From: Nonomuraea endophytica
GTDB taxonomy: Bacteria; Actinomycetota; Actinomycetes; Streptosporangiales; Streptosporangiaceae
DNA length: 64,000 nt
Direction: 5' to 3'
NCBI RefSeq assembly: GCF_014203235.1
Contig: NZ_JACHIN010000004.1
Span: 310,001 to 374,000, forward strand
Below, piece by piece: positions 52,081 through 59,571 of the stretch. Positions within the stretch are counted from its first letter, which is position 1, and every line of letters begins with the position of its first letter. A program made the translations under genes and the position numbers. The notes beneath the pieces are model-generated. The model did no database searches and had not been told where the DNA came from. It saw only the letters and a program-made list of their open reading frames with translations.

Positions 52081-53070
52081 TCAGACGGTGATGACGACCT
52101 TGCCGCGGGCCCGCAGGCTCTCGACGTACCGGATCGCCTCCGGAACCTCGGCCAGCGGATACACACGGTCGATGACCGGCACGATCTCCTTGGCCGCGAG
52201 CAGCTCGGCCAGGTGGTTGAGCGCCTGCTTGCCCGGCGTCCACGAGACGCCGGTGATCCGCTGCCCGACGAACTTCCCGACGACCATGCCCTTGACCACC
52301 TGCACCAGGGGCCCGAGCACCCGCCCGCCGCCCGAGGACAGGCCGCCGACCAGCGCCAGCGTGCCCTTCGGCGTGAGCGCGCGCCTGAAGTCCTTGAGCG
52401 AACGGTTGCCGACCATGTCCACCAGCAGGTCGTACGGCTCCAGCGGCCGGGTGAAGTCCTCGCGGTTGTAGTCCACGACCTCGTCGGCGCCGAGCGAGCG
52501 GACCAGGTCGGCGTTGCCGGCGCCGCACACGCCGGTGACGTGCGCCCCGAGCGCCTTGGCGAGCTGGACGGTGAAGGTGCCGATGCCCCCCGACGCCCCG
52601 TTGACCAGCACCCGCTGCCCGGCCACGAGCCCGTCGAGCGCCCGCAGCGCGGTCTGCCCCGCCATGGGCACGGCCGCCGCCGCCTCGAAGCTCACCCCCT
52701 CGGGCTTCAGGACGAGCGTCTCCTGCGGTACGGCTACCACCTCGGCGAACGCGCCCAGCCGTACATCACCGAACACCTCGTCACCCACGGCCAGGCCACG
52801 CACGTCGGCCCCCACCCGCTCGACGACCCCGGCCAGGTCGGCGCCGAGGATCGACCCCGGCTTGGGCCGCCGCAGCCCTGCGGAGAGCCGCACCAGGTGC
52901 GGGTCCGAGCGCAGGTGGCGCCAGTCGGCGGGATTGACGGACGCGGCCCGTACCCGGACCAGTACCTCCTGGCGCCCTGGCTCGGGCTCGTCGACCTCGC
53001 GCAGGGCCAGGACGTCCGGCGAGCCGTACCGCTCCCAGACCCAAGCCTTCGTACGTCGTAAGGTTGCCAT
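52081..53070 (-). CDS. NAD(P)-dependent quinone-oxidoreductase-like dehydrogenase
   Basis: A 329-residue medium-chain dehydrogenase of the zinc-free quinone reductase (QOR) type. VRVRAASVNPADWRHL, GADLAGVVERVG and the cofactor loop GASGGIGTFTVQLAKALGA are typical; no catalytic Cys/His zinc ligands are seen. It reduces quinones or enones with NADPH. Its upstream region has three 18-bp direct repeats, the first of which reaches into its start codon, and the TetR gene at 53828 lies upstream in the same direction, so it is probably regulated by that TetR. Confidence 0.88.
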   Translation of the reverse strand: MATLRRTKAWVWERYGSPDVLALREVDEPEPGRQEVLVRVRAASVNPADWRHLRSDPHLVRLSAGLRRPKPGSILGADLAGVVERVGADVRGLAVGDEVFGDVRLGAFAEVVAVPQETLVLKPEGVSFEAAAAVPMAGQTALRALDGLVAGQRVLVNGASGGIGTFTVQLAKALGAHVTGVCGAGNADLVRSLGADEVVDYNREDFTRPLEPYDLLVDMVGNRSLKDFRRALTPKGTLALVGGLSSGGGRVLGPLVQVVKGMVVGKFVGQRITGVSWTPGKQALNHLAELLAAKEIVPVIDRVYPLAEVPEAIRYVESLRARGKVVITV

Positions 53071-53105
53071 ACGTCATAAGGTTGCCGTACGACGTAAGGT
53101 TGTCA
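53052..53105. promoter_or_regulatory. Three 18-bp direct repeats upstream of the quinone oxidoreductase
   Basis: Units at 53052-53069, 53070-53087 and 53088-53105 share the pattern TACGTCGTAAGGTTGCC with 1-3 changes each. The first runs over the gene's start codon. A similar GTACACCGTAAGG lies at 53844-53856 before the tetR gene (two mismatches to GTACGACGTAAGG at 53087). They are the likely TetR operators. Confidence 0.65.
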
Positions 53106-53126
53106 AGTCCCAGCCTGAGACGGCTC

Positions 53127-53828
53127 TCAGCCGAGCCGGCGGCGCTCCAGTCCTTCAAGGATCAGATCGAGCGCGAACGAGAACTCCGTGTTGTCATCGC
53201 ACCAGCTCAGCGTGGTCTCGGGGGCTTCGTGGGCGATCGCCGCCATCATCCCGGCCAGATGCGGATATTTCATACCCATCTGTTCCAGCATCGCCGGGTC
53301 CATGTCGTCGTCCGGATTGTCCGGCTCGAACATCTCCTGGGTGAACCCCATCGCCCGGCTGCCCAGCGCGTGCAGAGCGTGGTGCGCCAGATCGTAGGTG
53401 AACCCGCCCGCCCGCAGGATCCCGAGCACGCCCTCGTAGTAGGCGATCGCCGCCTCGCTGATCGACGAGCGCGTCTGGATCACGCCCGGCGCCCACTTGT
53501 GCCGCAGCAACACCTCGCGCGCGGCGAGAATCCGCCACCGCAACGCCGCCTGCCAGTCACCGGCCGGATCCGGACCCTCTTCGCCCTCGACCGCGCCGAG
53601 GATCTCCCCGATCACCATCTCGACGACCCCGTCGAGGATCGCCTCCTTGTTGGCGACATGGTGGTAGAGCGACATCGGCTCCACCCCGAGCTCCTGAGCC
53701 ACCCGCCGCATCGTCAGCGCGTCGAGCCCGGCCTGATCGGCCAGCTCGACGGCGGCGCGCAGCACCCGTCTGCGGCTCAGCGGGACACGGGGCCGCTCAT
53801 CGGCTTCGTCGTCGATCCAAAGAGGCAC
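53127..53828 (-). CDS. TetR-family regulator
   Basis: A 233-residue TetR-type regulator. The HTH is AGLDALTMRRVAQELGVEPM with YHHVANKEAILDGV. The C-terminal TetR_C-like domain resembles drug-responsive members. It is upstream of the quinone oxidoreductase, same strand, 57 bases apart, with three direct repeats in the gap. A related half site lies in its own promoter at 53844-53856, so autoregulation and control of the oxidoreductase are likely. The ATG start matches the family opening. Confidence 0.88.
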   Translation of the reverse strand: MPLWIDDEADERPRVPLSRRRVLRAAVELADQAGLDALTMRRVAQELGVEPMSLYHHVANKEAILDGVVEMVIGEILGAVEGEEGPDPAGDWQAALRWRILAAREVLLRHKWAPGVIQTRSSISEAAIAYYEGVLGILRAGGFTYDLAHHALHALGSRAMGFTQEMFEPDNPDDDMDPAMLEQMGMKYPHLAGMMAAIAHEAPETTLSWCDDNTEFSFALDLILEGLERRRLG

Positions 53829-53837
53829 CCCAGCACT

Positions 53838-54157
53838 TTACCCGTACACCGTAAGGCGCAGTCCAGGCGGCCTCGCTAGCCGGTGGGGCTGAGGTAACGC
53901 TGCACGGCGGGGGGCGTACCAGGAGACCAGGGTCTCGCGGTCGGCGGCGGCGATGCGCTCCAGGCCGAGCTGGTAGCGGGCGATCACCAGCCCCATGAGG
54001 TGGGTCAGCACGAGTTCGAGGCTCAGTTCGGCGTCGTCGAGGAGGCGCCCGAGCTGCTGCGGCGGGTGTTCCGGCACGGCGAACAGCTTCTCCTTGCTAC
54101 CGAAGAAGTAGTAGACCATCGGCACCTCGACCCCGGCCTCGGCGGCGCGAGAGAAGG
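53838..54157 (-). pseudogene. Truncated TetR-family gene remnant
   Basis: The minus-strand translation begins mid-helix with SRAAEAGVEVPMVYYFFGSK, which is the recognition helix and following part of a TetR HTH, then continues KEKLFAVPEHPPQQLGRLLD and a partial ligand domain with HLMGLVIARYQLGLERI. The first HTH half and any start are missing, and the C-terminus is short and ends in Pro/Arg-rich sequence. It abuts a P450 remnant on the other strand. It is a decayed gene. Confidence 0.7.
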
Positions 54158-54252
54158 AGTGCGCATGTTCGTGCTGCCCACCGTCACCCGCGAGGCCGGC
54201 GGCCACCTGGCCTTCGGACACGGCGTCCACCAGTGCCTCGGCCGGCAGCATC
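54158..54252 (+). pseudogene. Cytochrome P450 heme-binding remnant
   Basis: The plus-strand frame encodes VTREAGGHLAFGHGVHQCLG, an intact P450 heme-ligand motif (F-G-x-G-x-H-x-C-x-G, Cys as iron ligand) with the usual residues before it. Only about 25 P450 codons survive; neither the I-helix nor the rest of the protein is present. It directly adjoins the TetR remnant, so a deletion probably removed most of a TetR-P450 locus. Confidence 0.75.
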
Positions 54253-54286
54253 TACGGCCTGCACCGGCTCCCGTCAGCTGGTGACG

Positions 54287-54961
54287 CTAGTCGTGGCCGC
54301 CCGGGGAGATCAGGCCGGTCTCGTACGCGAGCACGACCGCCTGCACGCGGTCACGCAGGCCGAGCTTGGACAGGATGCGGGCCACGTGCGTCTTCACCGT
54401 GGTCGCGCTGAGCGTCAGCCGGTCGGCCAGTTCGGCGTTGCTCAGGCCGGTCGCCAGCAGGCGCAGGACCTCCAGCTCGCGCGAGGTCAGGCCGGACAGG
54501 TCGCGGTGCAGGACCGCGCGGGCGTCGTCGCGGCGGGCGAAGCGCTCCACCAGACGGCGGGTGATCGTGGGCGCGAGCAGCGCGTCGCCGGAGCGGACCA
54601 GGCGGACCGAGGCCACCAGGTGCTCGGGGGTGACGTCCTTGAGCAGGAAGCCGCTGGCTCCGGCGGTGAGCGCGGCGTAGACGTAGTGGTCGAGGTCGTA
54701 GGTGGTCAGGATGAGCACCCGGGTGTCGTCGGCGCCGCCGCTCACGATCTGCCGGGTGGCCTCGATGCCGTCGGTCCCCGGCATGCGGATGTCCATGAGC
54801 ACCACGTCCGGCCTGGTGCGCCGGACCGCGGCGACCGCCTCGGCCCCGTCCGCGGCCTCGGCCACCACCTCGATGCCGTCGGCCGTCAGGATCATCCTGA
54901 ACCCGGTCCGCACCAGCGCCTGGTCGTCGACGATGACCGCGCGCAGCGGCACCGGGGTCAC
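54287..54961 (-). CDS. LuxR/NarL-type response regulator
   Basis: A 224-residue response regulator. The receiver domain has the acidic pair in VIVDDQALVRTGF and the phospho-accepting Asp in VVLMDIRMPGTDG near residue 55; the C-terminal LuxR HTH is LTSRELEVLRLLATGLSNAE with LTLSATTVKTHVARILSKLG. It starts with GTG in a four-base overlap with the kinase gene. Phosphorylated by that kinase, it should act on nearby promoters, possibly that of the secreted hydrolase at 56559. Confidence 0.93.
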   Translation of the reverse strand: MTPVPLRAVIVDDQALVRTGFRMILTADGIEVVAEAADGAEAVAAVRRTRPDVVLMDIRMPGTDGIEATRQIVSGGADDTRVLILTTYDLDHYVYAALTAGASGFLLKDVTPEHLVASVRLVRSGDALLAPTITRRLVERFARRDDARAVLHRDLSGLTSRELEVLRLLATGLSNAELADRLTLSATTVKTHVARILSKLGLRDRVQAVVLAYETGLISPGGHD

Positions 54962-56358
54962 GCGGCGGTCCAGGGGATGCGGGCCCTGAGCCGGTAGCCG
55001 TCCGGCGCGCGGGTGGTCTCCAGGGTCCCGCCGTACAGGGCGAGCCGCTCGCGCAGCCCGATGAGGCCGCGGCCCTGGCCGGTGCCCGACCCGGCGGCCG
55101 GTTCGCCGCCGGTGTCGCCGACCTCGACCTCCAGGAAGTCACCCGCGCGGCCGACCGTGACGGTGGCCGCCGCGCCCGCCGCGTGCTTCATCGTGTTCGT
55201 CAGCGCCTCCTGTACGACCCGGTAGACCGCCAGGTCCACACCCGGAGGCAACGGCTGGAGCCCGGCCTCGACCCTGGCCTCCACCTGGAGACCGGCGGCG
55301 CGTACCCGCTCGATGAGGCCGTCGAGCTGGTCGATTCCCGGCTGCGGCTCGAGCCCGCCGGGACGCTCCTCGGAGGCGGCGAGCAGGCCCATCACGTTGC
55401 GCAGCTCGGCCATGGCGGCCCGGCCGCTGGCCTCGATCGCCACCAGGGCCTGCTTCGACTGCTCGGGATGCGCGTCCATCACCTTGCGCGCGGCCCCGGC
55501 CTGAATCACCATCACGCTCACATTGTGGGTCACCACGTCGTGCAGTTCTCCCGCGATCCGCGAGCGCTCGGCCTGGACCGCCCTGCGCGTGGCCTCGTCC
55601 CGGTCCCGTCGCAGCGCGTCGAGCCGCTCGCGGTTGCGCTGCCAGAACCGCACGAACACCGCGAGCGCGCCCGCGCTGAGCAGCACCACGTACGGCCCCA
55701 GCCAGCTCGGCAGGCTCGGCACGATGTCCGCACCGGCGGCGCCCGCCAGCACCGCCGCCAGCAGGAGCCCCGCCGCCGCTGCGACCCGGTGGCGGCTGTG
55801 CGCGAGCGCACTGTAGGCGGCGATGGCGCAGGCCACGACGGTGATCCAGGTCTCTCCCCCGTCCATCGCCAGGGTCGCGAGCACCACGGCCCAGAAGGTG
55901 GCGAGCGGGAACCGGCGCCGGGCGGCCAGCGGCAGCGTGCCGAGCACCACCAGCAACACCGACAGACCGGCGTCCCCGTCAGAAGCGGGCACCACCGGCG
56001 GCACCCCACTCGGCGGGGTTGGCGGCTTGGGGGTCGTCGGCAGTTCCGGCAGGGTCGGTGGTCTGGGGGTTGTCGGTGGGGTCGGTGGCGCTATGGGAAG
56101 CGACTGTGTCGCCGCCGGAACGGCGGGCTGAGCCGATGGATCATGGCGAAGGCGGAGCAGGTCCGAGACCGGATGGGGCACGGCACCACGGTCGGCGTCG
56201 TCCAGGCTCATCGTCGCGAACACCGCCACGACCGTCAGGGCGATCGCGAGCAGGAGATCGGTGACGAGCGCCGCGCGGGACGGCCGGGCGGCCGGTGCCT
56301 CAGGGCGCACCATGCCGCGCACGTGCTGCCACCAGAGCCGCGGTTCATCAGCTGTCAC
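54958..56358 (-). CDS. Sensor histidine kinase (HisKA_3 type)
   Basis: A 466-residue kinase. One N-terminal hydrophobic helix is followed by a Pro/Thr-rich stretch around residues 85-120 (several P-x-P-x-L/T repeats), then about four more hydrophobic helices, the HisKA_3 dimerisation region with phospho-acceptor His in LHDVVTHNVSVMVIQAG, and an HATPase domain with GQGRGLIGLRERLAL. The Pro-rich segment may be an extracellular loop. It is translationally coupled to the response regulator. The signal is unknown. Confidence 0.92.
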   Translation of the reverse strand: MTADEPRLWWQHVRGMVRPEAPAARPSRAALVTDLLLAIALTVVAVFATMSLDDADRGAVPHPVSDLLRLRHDPSAQPAVPAATQSLPIAPPTPPTTPRPPTLPELPTTPKPPTPPSGVPPVVPASDGDAGLSVLLVVLGTLPLAARRRFPLATFWAVVLATLAMDGGETWITVVACAIAAYSALAHSRHRVAAAAGLLLAAVLAGAAGADIVPSLPSWLGPYVVLLSAGALAVFVRFWQRNRERLDALRRDRDEATRRAVQAERSRIAGELHDVVTHNVSVMVIQAGAARKVMDAHPEQSKQALVAIEASGRAAMAELRNVMGLLAASEERPGGLEPQPGIDQLDGLIERVRAAGLQVEARVEAGLQPLPPGVDLAVYRVVQEALTNTMKHAAGAAATVTVGRAGDFLEVEVGDTGGEPAAGSGTGQGRGLIGLRERLALYGGTLETTRAPDGYRLRARIPWTAA

Positions 56359-56558
56359 CTGCGTATTGTCGCGTTTGCCCGGCTATGCCGCATCGTCCGG
56401 AGTGACCGGGGCGGTGGTCCGGCAGACGTACATCGCAGGGATGACATCCCGGCGGATCATCCCCGGGAGGTAGCCGACATCCCCGTCACGGCCGACGCGC
56501 CCGCCGCTCCCCCGCCCCTAGCGTCGTCCTCACTTCATACGAGAAACGGGGATACTTC

Positions 56559-57809
56559 ATGCATCGTCTGGCCCTGGGCAGTTTGGTGACCGTCGCAAGC
56601 CTGCTGTCACCCGCCGCCACCCCGGCCTCCGCCACCCCGCCACAACACCTCCCCAACAAGGCCACGCCCCACCTGCCCAGACCGGCCGCTGCTCCACACC
56701 TCCCAAGCAAGGCGACGCCCCACCTGCCCAAGCCCGCCGCGCCACACCTGTCGAAACCGGCGCCCCACCTGCCCAAGCCGACCGGCTCGCGGGTGGTCGG
56801 CGTCACGTCCCTCCACCTCAAGGACACCTCCCGCCCCGACCCCTGGGTGCCCTCGGTCAAGATGCGGGAGCTCATGGTCTCGGTCTGGTATCCGGCCACG
56901 TCGAAGGGCAAGCGGGCGCCGTACATGACGGCGAAGGAGTCGGCGCTGCTGCTCAAGGACGGCGGGATCACCGGCGTGCCGCCCGGCGTCCTCGCCACCA
57001 CACGCACCAACGCCTACACCGACGCGAAGCCGCGCGGACGTAAGCGCGGCCTGCCGCTCGTGGTGCTCTCGCCCGGGTTCAAGAAGCCCCGGGCCACGCT
57101 GTCCGCCATCGCCGAGGACCTGGCCAGCCGGGGCTACGTGGTGGCCGGCATCGACCACACCTACGAGAGCGTCGCCACGCAATTCCCCGACGGGCGGGTC
57201 ACCACCTGCGTGCCCTGTGAGGGCGAGCGCGACCCATCGACCTTCACCAAGGCGGCCAAGGGGCGGGCGGCCGACGTCTCGTTCGTGATCGACCGGCTGA
57301 CCGGCAAGGGCACGTGGAAGGGCGCCGCGCTGATCGACCGGTCCAGGGTCGCGATGGCGGGCCACTCCCTGGGCGGCGCGAGCGGCCTCGCCGCGATGGC
57401 GAAGGACGGCAGGATCCGCGCCGGGATCGACATCGACGGCACGGTCCCGCCGAACATCCCGGACGCCGATCTCGCGCGGCCGTTCATGTTCCTCGGCAAG
57501 CCGGACACTTACACCCCGGGATCCGGCCGCCCCGAGACCGCCACCTGGGAACAGGCCTGGAAGCGCCTGACCGGCTGGAAGCGCTGGCTGCTGATGACCG
57601 GCGCGCAGCACGAGTCGTTCAACGACCTGGGGCCGCTGGCCGCGCAGCTCGGGCTCGACACCGGCGCCCAGGTGCCGGGACCTCGCTCCTGGGACCTCAC
57701 CAGGACCTACGTCGGCGCCTTCCTCGACCTGCACCTGCGCGAGAAGCCCCAGCCCCTCCTCGACCGCCCCTCACCCAGCCATCCGGAGATCAAGCACGTC
57801 ACTCCTTGA
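56559..57809 (+). CDS. Secreted alpha/beta hydrolase with Pro-rich repeat linker
   Basis: A 416-residue protein of the platelet-activating-factor acetylhydrolase/dienelactone-hydrolase type. A signal peptide of about 25 residues ends ATPASA. Residues 28-75 hold repeated HLP-x-KA or HLPKP units, a low-complexity linker. The hydrolase domain has the nucleophile elbow GHSLGGASG and ends near EKPQPLLDRP. It hydrolyses an ester outside the cell, lipid or polymer. It is divergent from the two-component pair, whose regulator may control it. Confidence 0.82.
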   Translation: MHRLALGSLVTVASLLSPAATPASATPPQHLPNKATPHLPRPAAAPHLPSKATPHLPKPAAPHLSKPAPHLPKPTGSRVVGVTSLHLKDTSRPDPWVPSVKMRELMVSVWYPATSKGKRAPYMTAKESALLLKDGGITGVPPGVLATTRTNAYTDAKPRGRKRGLPLVVLSPGFKKPRATLSAIAEDLASRGYVVAGIDHTYESVATQFPDGRVTTCVPCEGERDPSTFTKAAKGRAADVSFVIDRLTGKGTWKGAALIDRSRVAMAGHSLGGASGLAAMAKDGRIRAGIDIDGTVPPNIPDADLARPFMFLGKPDTYTPGSGRPETATWEQAWKRLTGWKRWLLMTGAQHESFNDLGPLAAQLGLDTGAQVPGPRSWDLTRTYVGAFLDLHLREKPQPLLDRPSPSHPEIKHVTP

Positions 57810-57842
57810 AACACCCCGTCCCCCTCGTGGGATGGGAGGTTT

Positions 57843-59531
57843 TCAGGGACGGATGTAGGCGAGGAGACGCTCCACCGGCCAGGTGTTGACCACGTCGTCG
57901 GTCGTCAGCCAGGCGCGCTGGGCGATGCCGACGCCGAAACGCTGGTTCTTCAGATGGGGTACGGCATGCGAGTCGCTGTCGATGGAGAACTTCACCCCAT
58001 GGTGCTTGGCCAGCCGGACCAGATCGGAGGGAAGGTCGCTGCGGTCCGGGTAGGCGTCGATCTCCATGACCGTGCCGGTGCGCGCGGCGGCGGCGAACAC
58101 GGCGTCCCAGTCGGCCTCCACCGGCTGGCGCTTGCCGATCTTACGCGTGGTCGGATGCCCGATGACGTCCACGTAAGGGTTTTCGCAGGCGGCGATGAAC
58201 CGGCGGGTCATCTCCTCGCGCGACTGCGTGAAGTGGGAGTGGACCGAGGCCACGCAGACGTCGAACCCGGCCAGGACGTCCTCCGGCCAGTCGACCGAGC
58301 CGTCGGGCGCGATGTTGAGCTCGCTGCCGTGGAGCAGCCGCATCCCCGGATAGGACTCCTGCAGCTTCCTGATCTGCTCGCGCTGCTCCAGCGCCTTCTC
58401 CAGCGTCATGCGCTGCATGGTCAGGTCGGGGGCGTGGTCGGTGATGGCGTAGTAGGAATAGCCGAGTGCGTGCGCGGCGGCGACCATCTCCTCCAGCGAG
58501 GCGATGCCGTCGGTCAGGTTGGTGTGGGTGTGCAGGTCGCCCTTCAGGTCGCCCAGCTCGACCAGGGCCGGGAGCTCGCCCTTCAGGGCCAGCTTCACCT
58601 CGCCGCCGTCCTCGCGCATGGGCGGCGGCACGAACTGCATGCCGAGCGCGGTGTAGATGTCCTGCTCCGTGGCGGCGGCCAGGACCCGCTCGCCCTCGAA
58701 CAGCCCATATTCGGAGAGCTTCCAGCCCTTCTTCACCGCGATCTCGCGGATGGTGACGTTGTGCTCCTTGGAGCCGGTGAAATATTGCATCGCGGCGCCC
58801 CACGACTCCTCCGGGACCACGCGCAGGTCCACCTGGACGCCCGCCGTGGTGCGGATGGAGGTCTTCTTGTCGCCCGCCGCGATGACCTCGGCCACGTACG
58901 GCTGCGCGCGGAAGCGCTCCATGATCTCGACCGGCGCCACCGCGAGGATGTCGATGTCGCCGATCGTGTCCTTCATCCGGCGCAGCGAGCCCGCGTAGTC
59001 GATGCGCGTGGCCAGGTCGGACAGCGATGCGATCACCTGCTCGGCCAGCGACATCGCGACGCCGACGTGCACCCGCCGCCCGGCCTGCTCCATCTGCTCG
59101 ATGCCCTTGGCCAGGTTGGCCAGCGTCTTCGGCCCGAGACCCTTGACCCCGTCGAGGCGACCGGCGGTGATCGCCTCGGCGAGCGCGGCGGGCGAGTCGA
59201 TGCCGAAGTCCTCGAACAGCATGATGGCCGTCTTCGGCCCCAGCGTCGGCACGCTGGTCAGGCGGCGCACGCCGTCGGGCACCTTCGCGCGCAGGGCGTC
59301 GAGCTGCCGGAAGCTGCCGCGCTCCAGGAACTCCTCGATCTTCAGCGCGATCGCCTCGCCCACACCCGGCACCTTGCGGACGTCGACCTGCGCGATGTCC
59401 TCGGGGAAGCCGGCGATCGCCTTGACCGCCTTCTGGTAGCTGCGTACCCGGAAGGCGTCGCCCCCGGTCAGCGCGAACAGCTCTGCGTATTCCTGAAGGG
59501 CGGCCGCCGCCTGCTCATTTGCCCGTGCCAT
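57843..59531 (-). CDS. polX: DNA polymerase/3'-5' exonuclease PolX
   Basis: A 562-residue bacterial family X repair polymerase. It begins MARANEQAAAALQEYAELFA. The helix-hairpin-helix region, SLRRMKDTIGDIDILAVAP with the catalytic Asp pair, and the thumb follow; the C-terminal PHP domain with DLHTHTNLTDG, HGSELNIAPDG and HPTTRK supplies 3'-5' exonuclease and AP-endonuclease activity. It fills gaps in base excision repair. The ATG at 59531 is preferred; a GTG at 59537 is possible. It is divergent from the carboxypeptidase. Confidence 0.94.
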   Translation of the reverse strand: MARANEQAAAALQEYAELFALTGGDAFRVRSYQKAVKAIAGFPEDIAQVDVRKVPGVGEAIALKIEEFLERGSFRQLDALRAKVPDGVRRLTSVPTLGPKTAIMLFEDFGIDSPAALAEAITAGRLDGVKGLGPKTLANLAKGIEQMEQAGRRVHVGVAMSLAEQVIASLSDLATRIDYAGSLRRMKDTIGDIDILAVAPVEIMERFRAQPYVAEVIAAGDKKTSIRTTAGVQVDLRVVPEESWGAAMQYFTGSKEHNVTIREIAVKKGWKLSEYGLFEGERVLAAATEQDIYTALGMQFVPPPMREDGGEVKLALKGELPALVELGDLKGDLHTHTNLTDGIASLEEMVAAAHALGYSYYAITDHAPDLTMQRMTLEKALEQREQIRKLQESYPGMRLLHGSELNIAPDGSVDWPEDVLAGFDVCVASVHSHFTQSREEMTRRFIAACENPYVDVIGHPTTRKIGKRQPVEADWDAVFAAAARTGTVMEIDAYPDRSDLPSDLVRLAKHHGVKFSIDSDSHAVPHLKNQRFGVGIAQRAWLTTDDVVNTWPVERLLAYIRP

Positions 59532-59571
59532 GTGCACAGCTTAGGAGGTGGGGCCGACATTTCCTCTCGCC

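Noticed and set aside
54000-54284. A complete small plus-strand protein of 94 residues
   Set aside because: Only the middle part is protein-like (P450 heme motif); the first half is antisense to the TetR remnant and the end is out of family.
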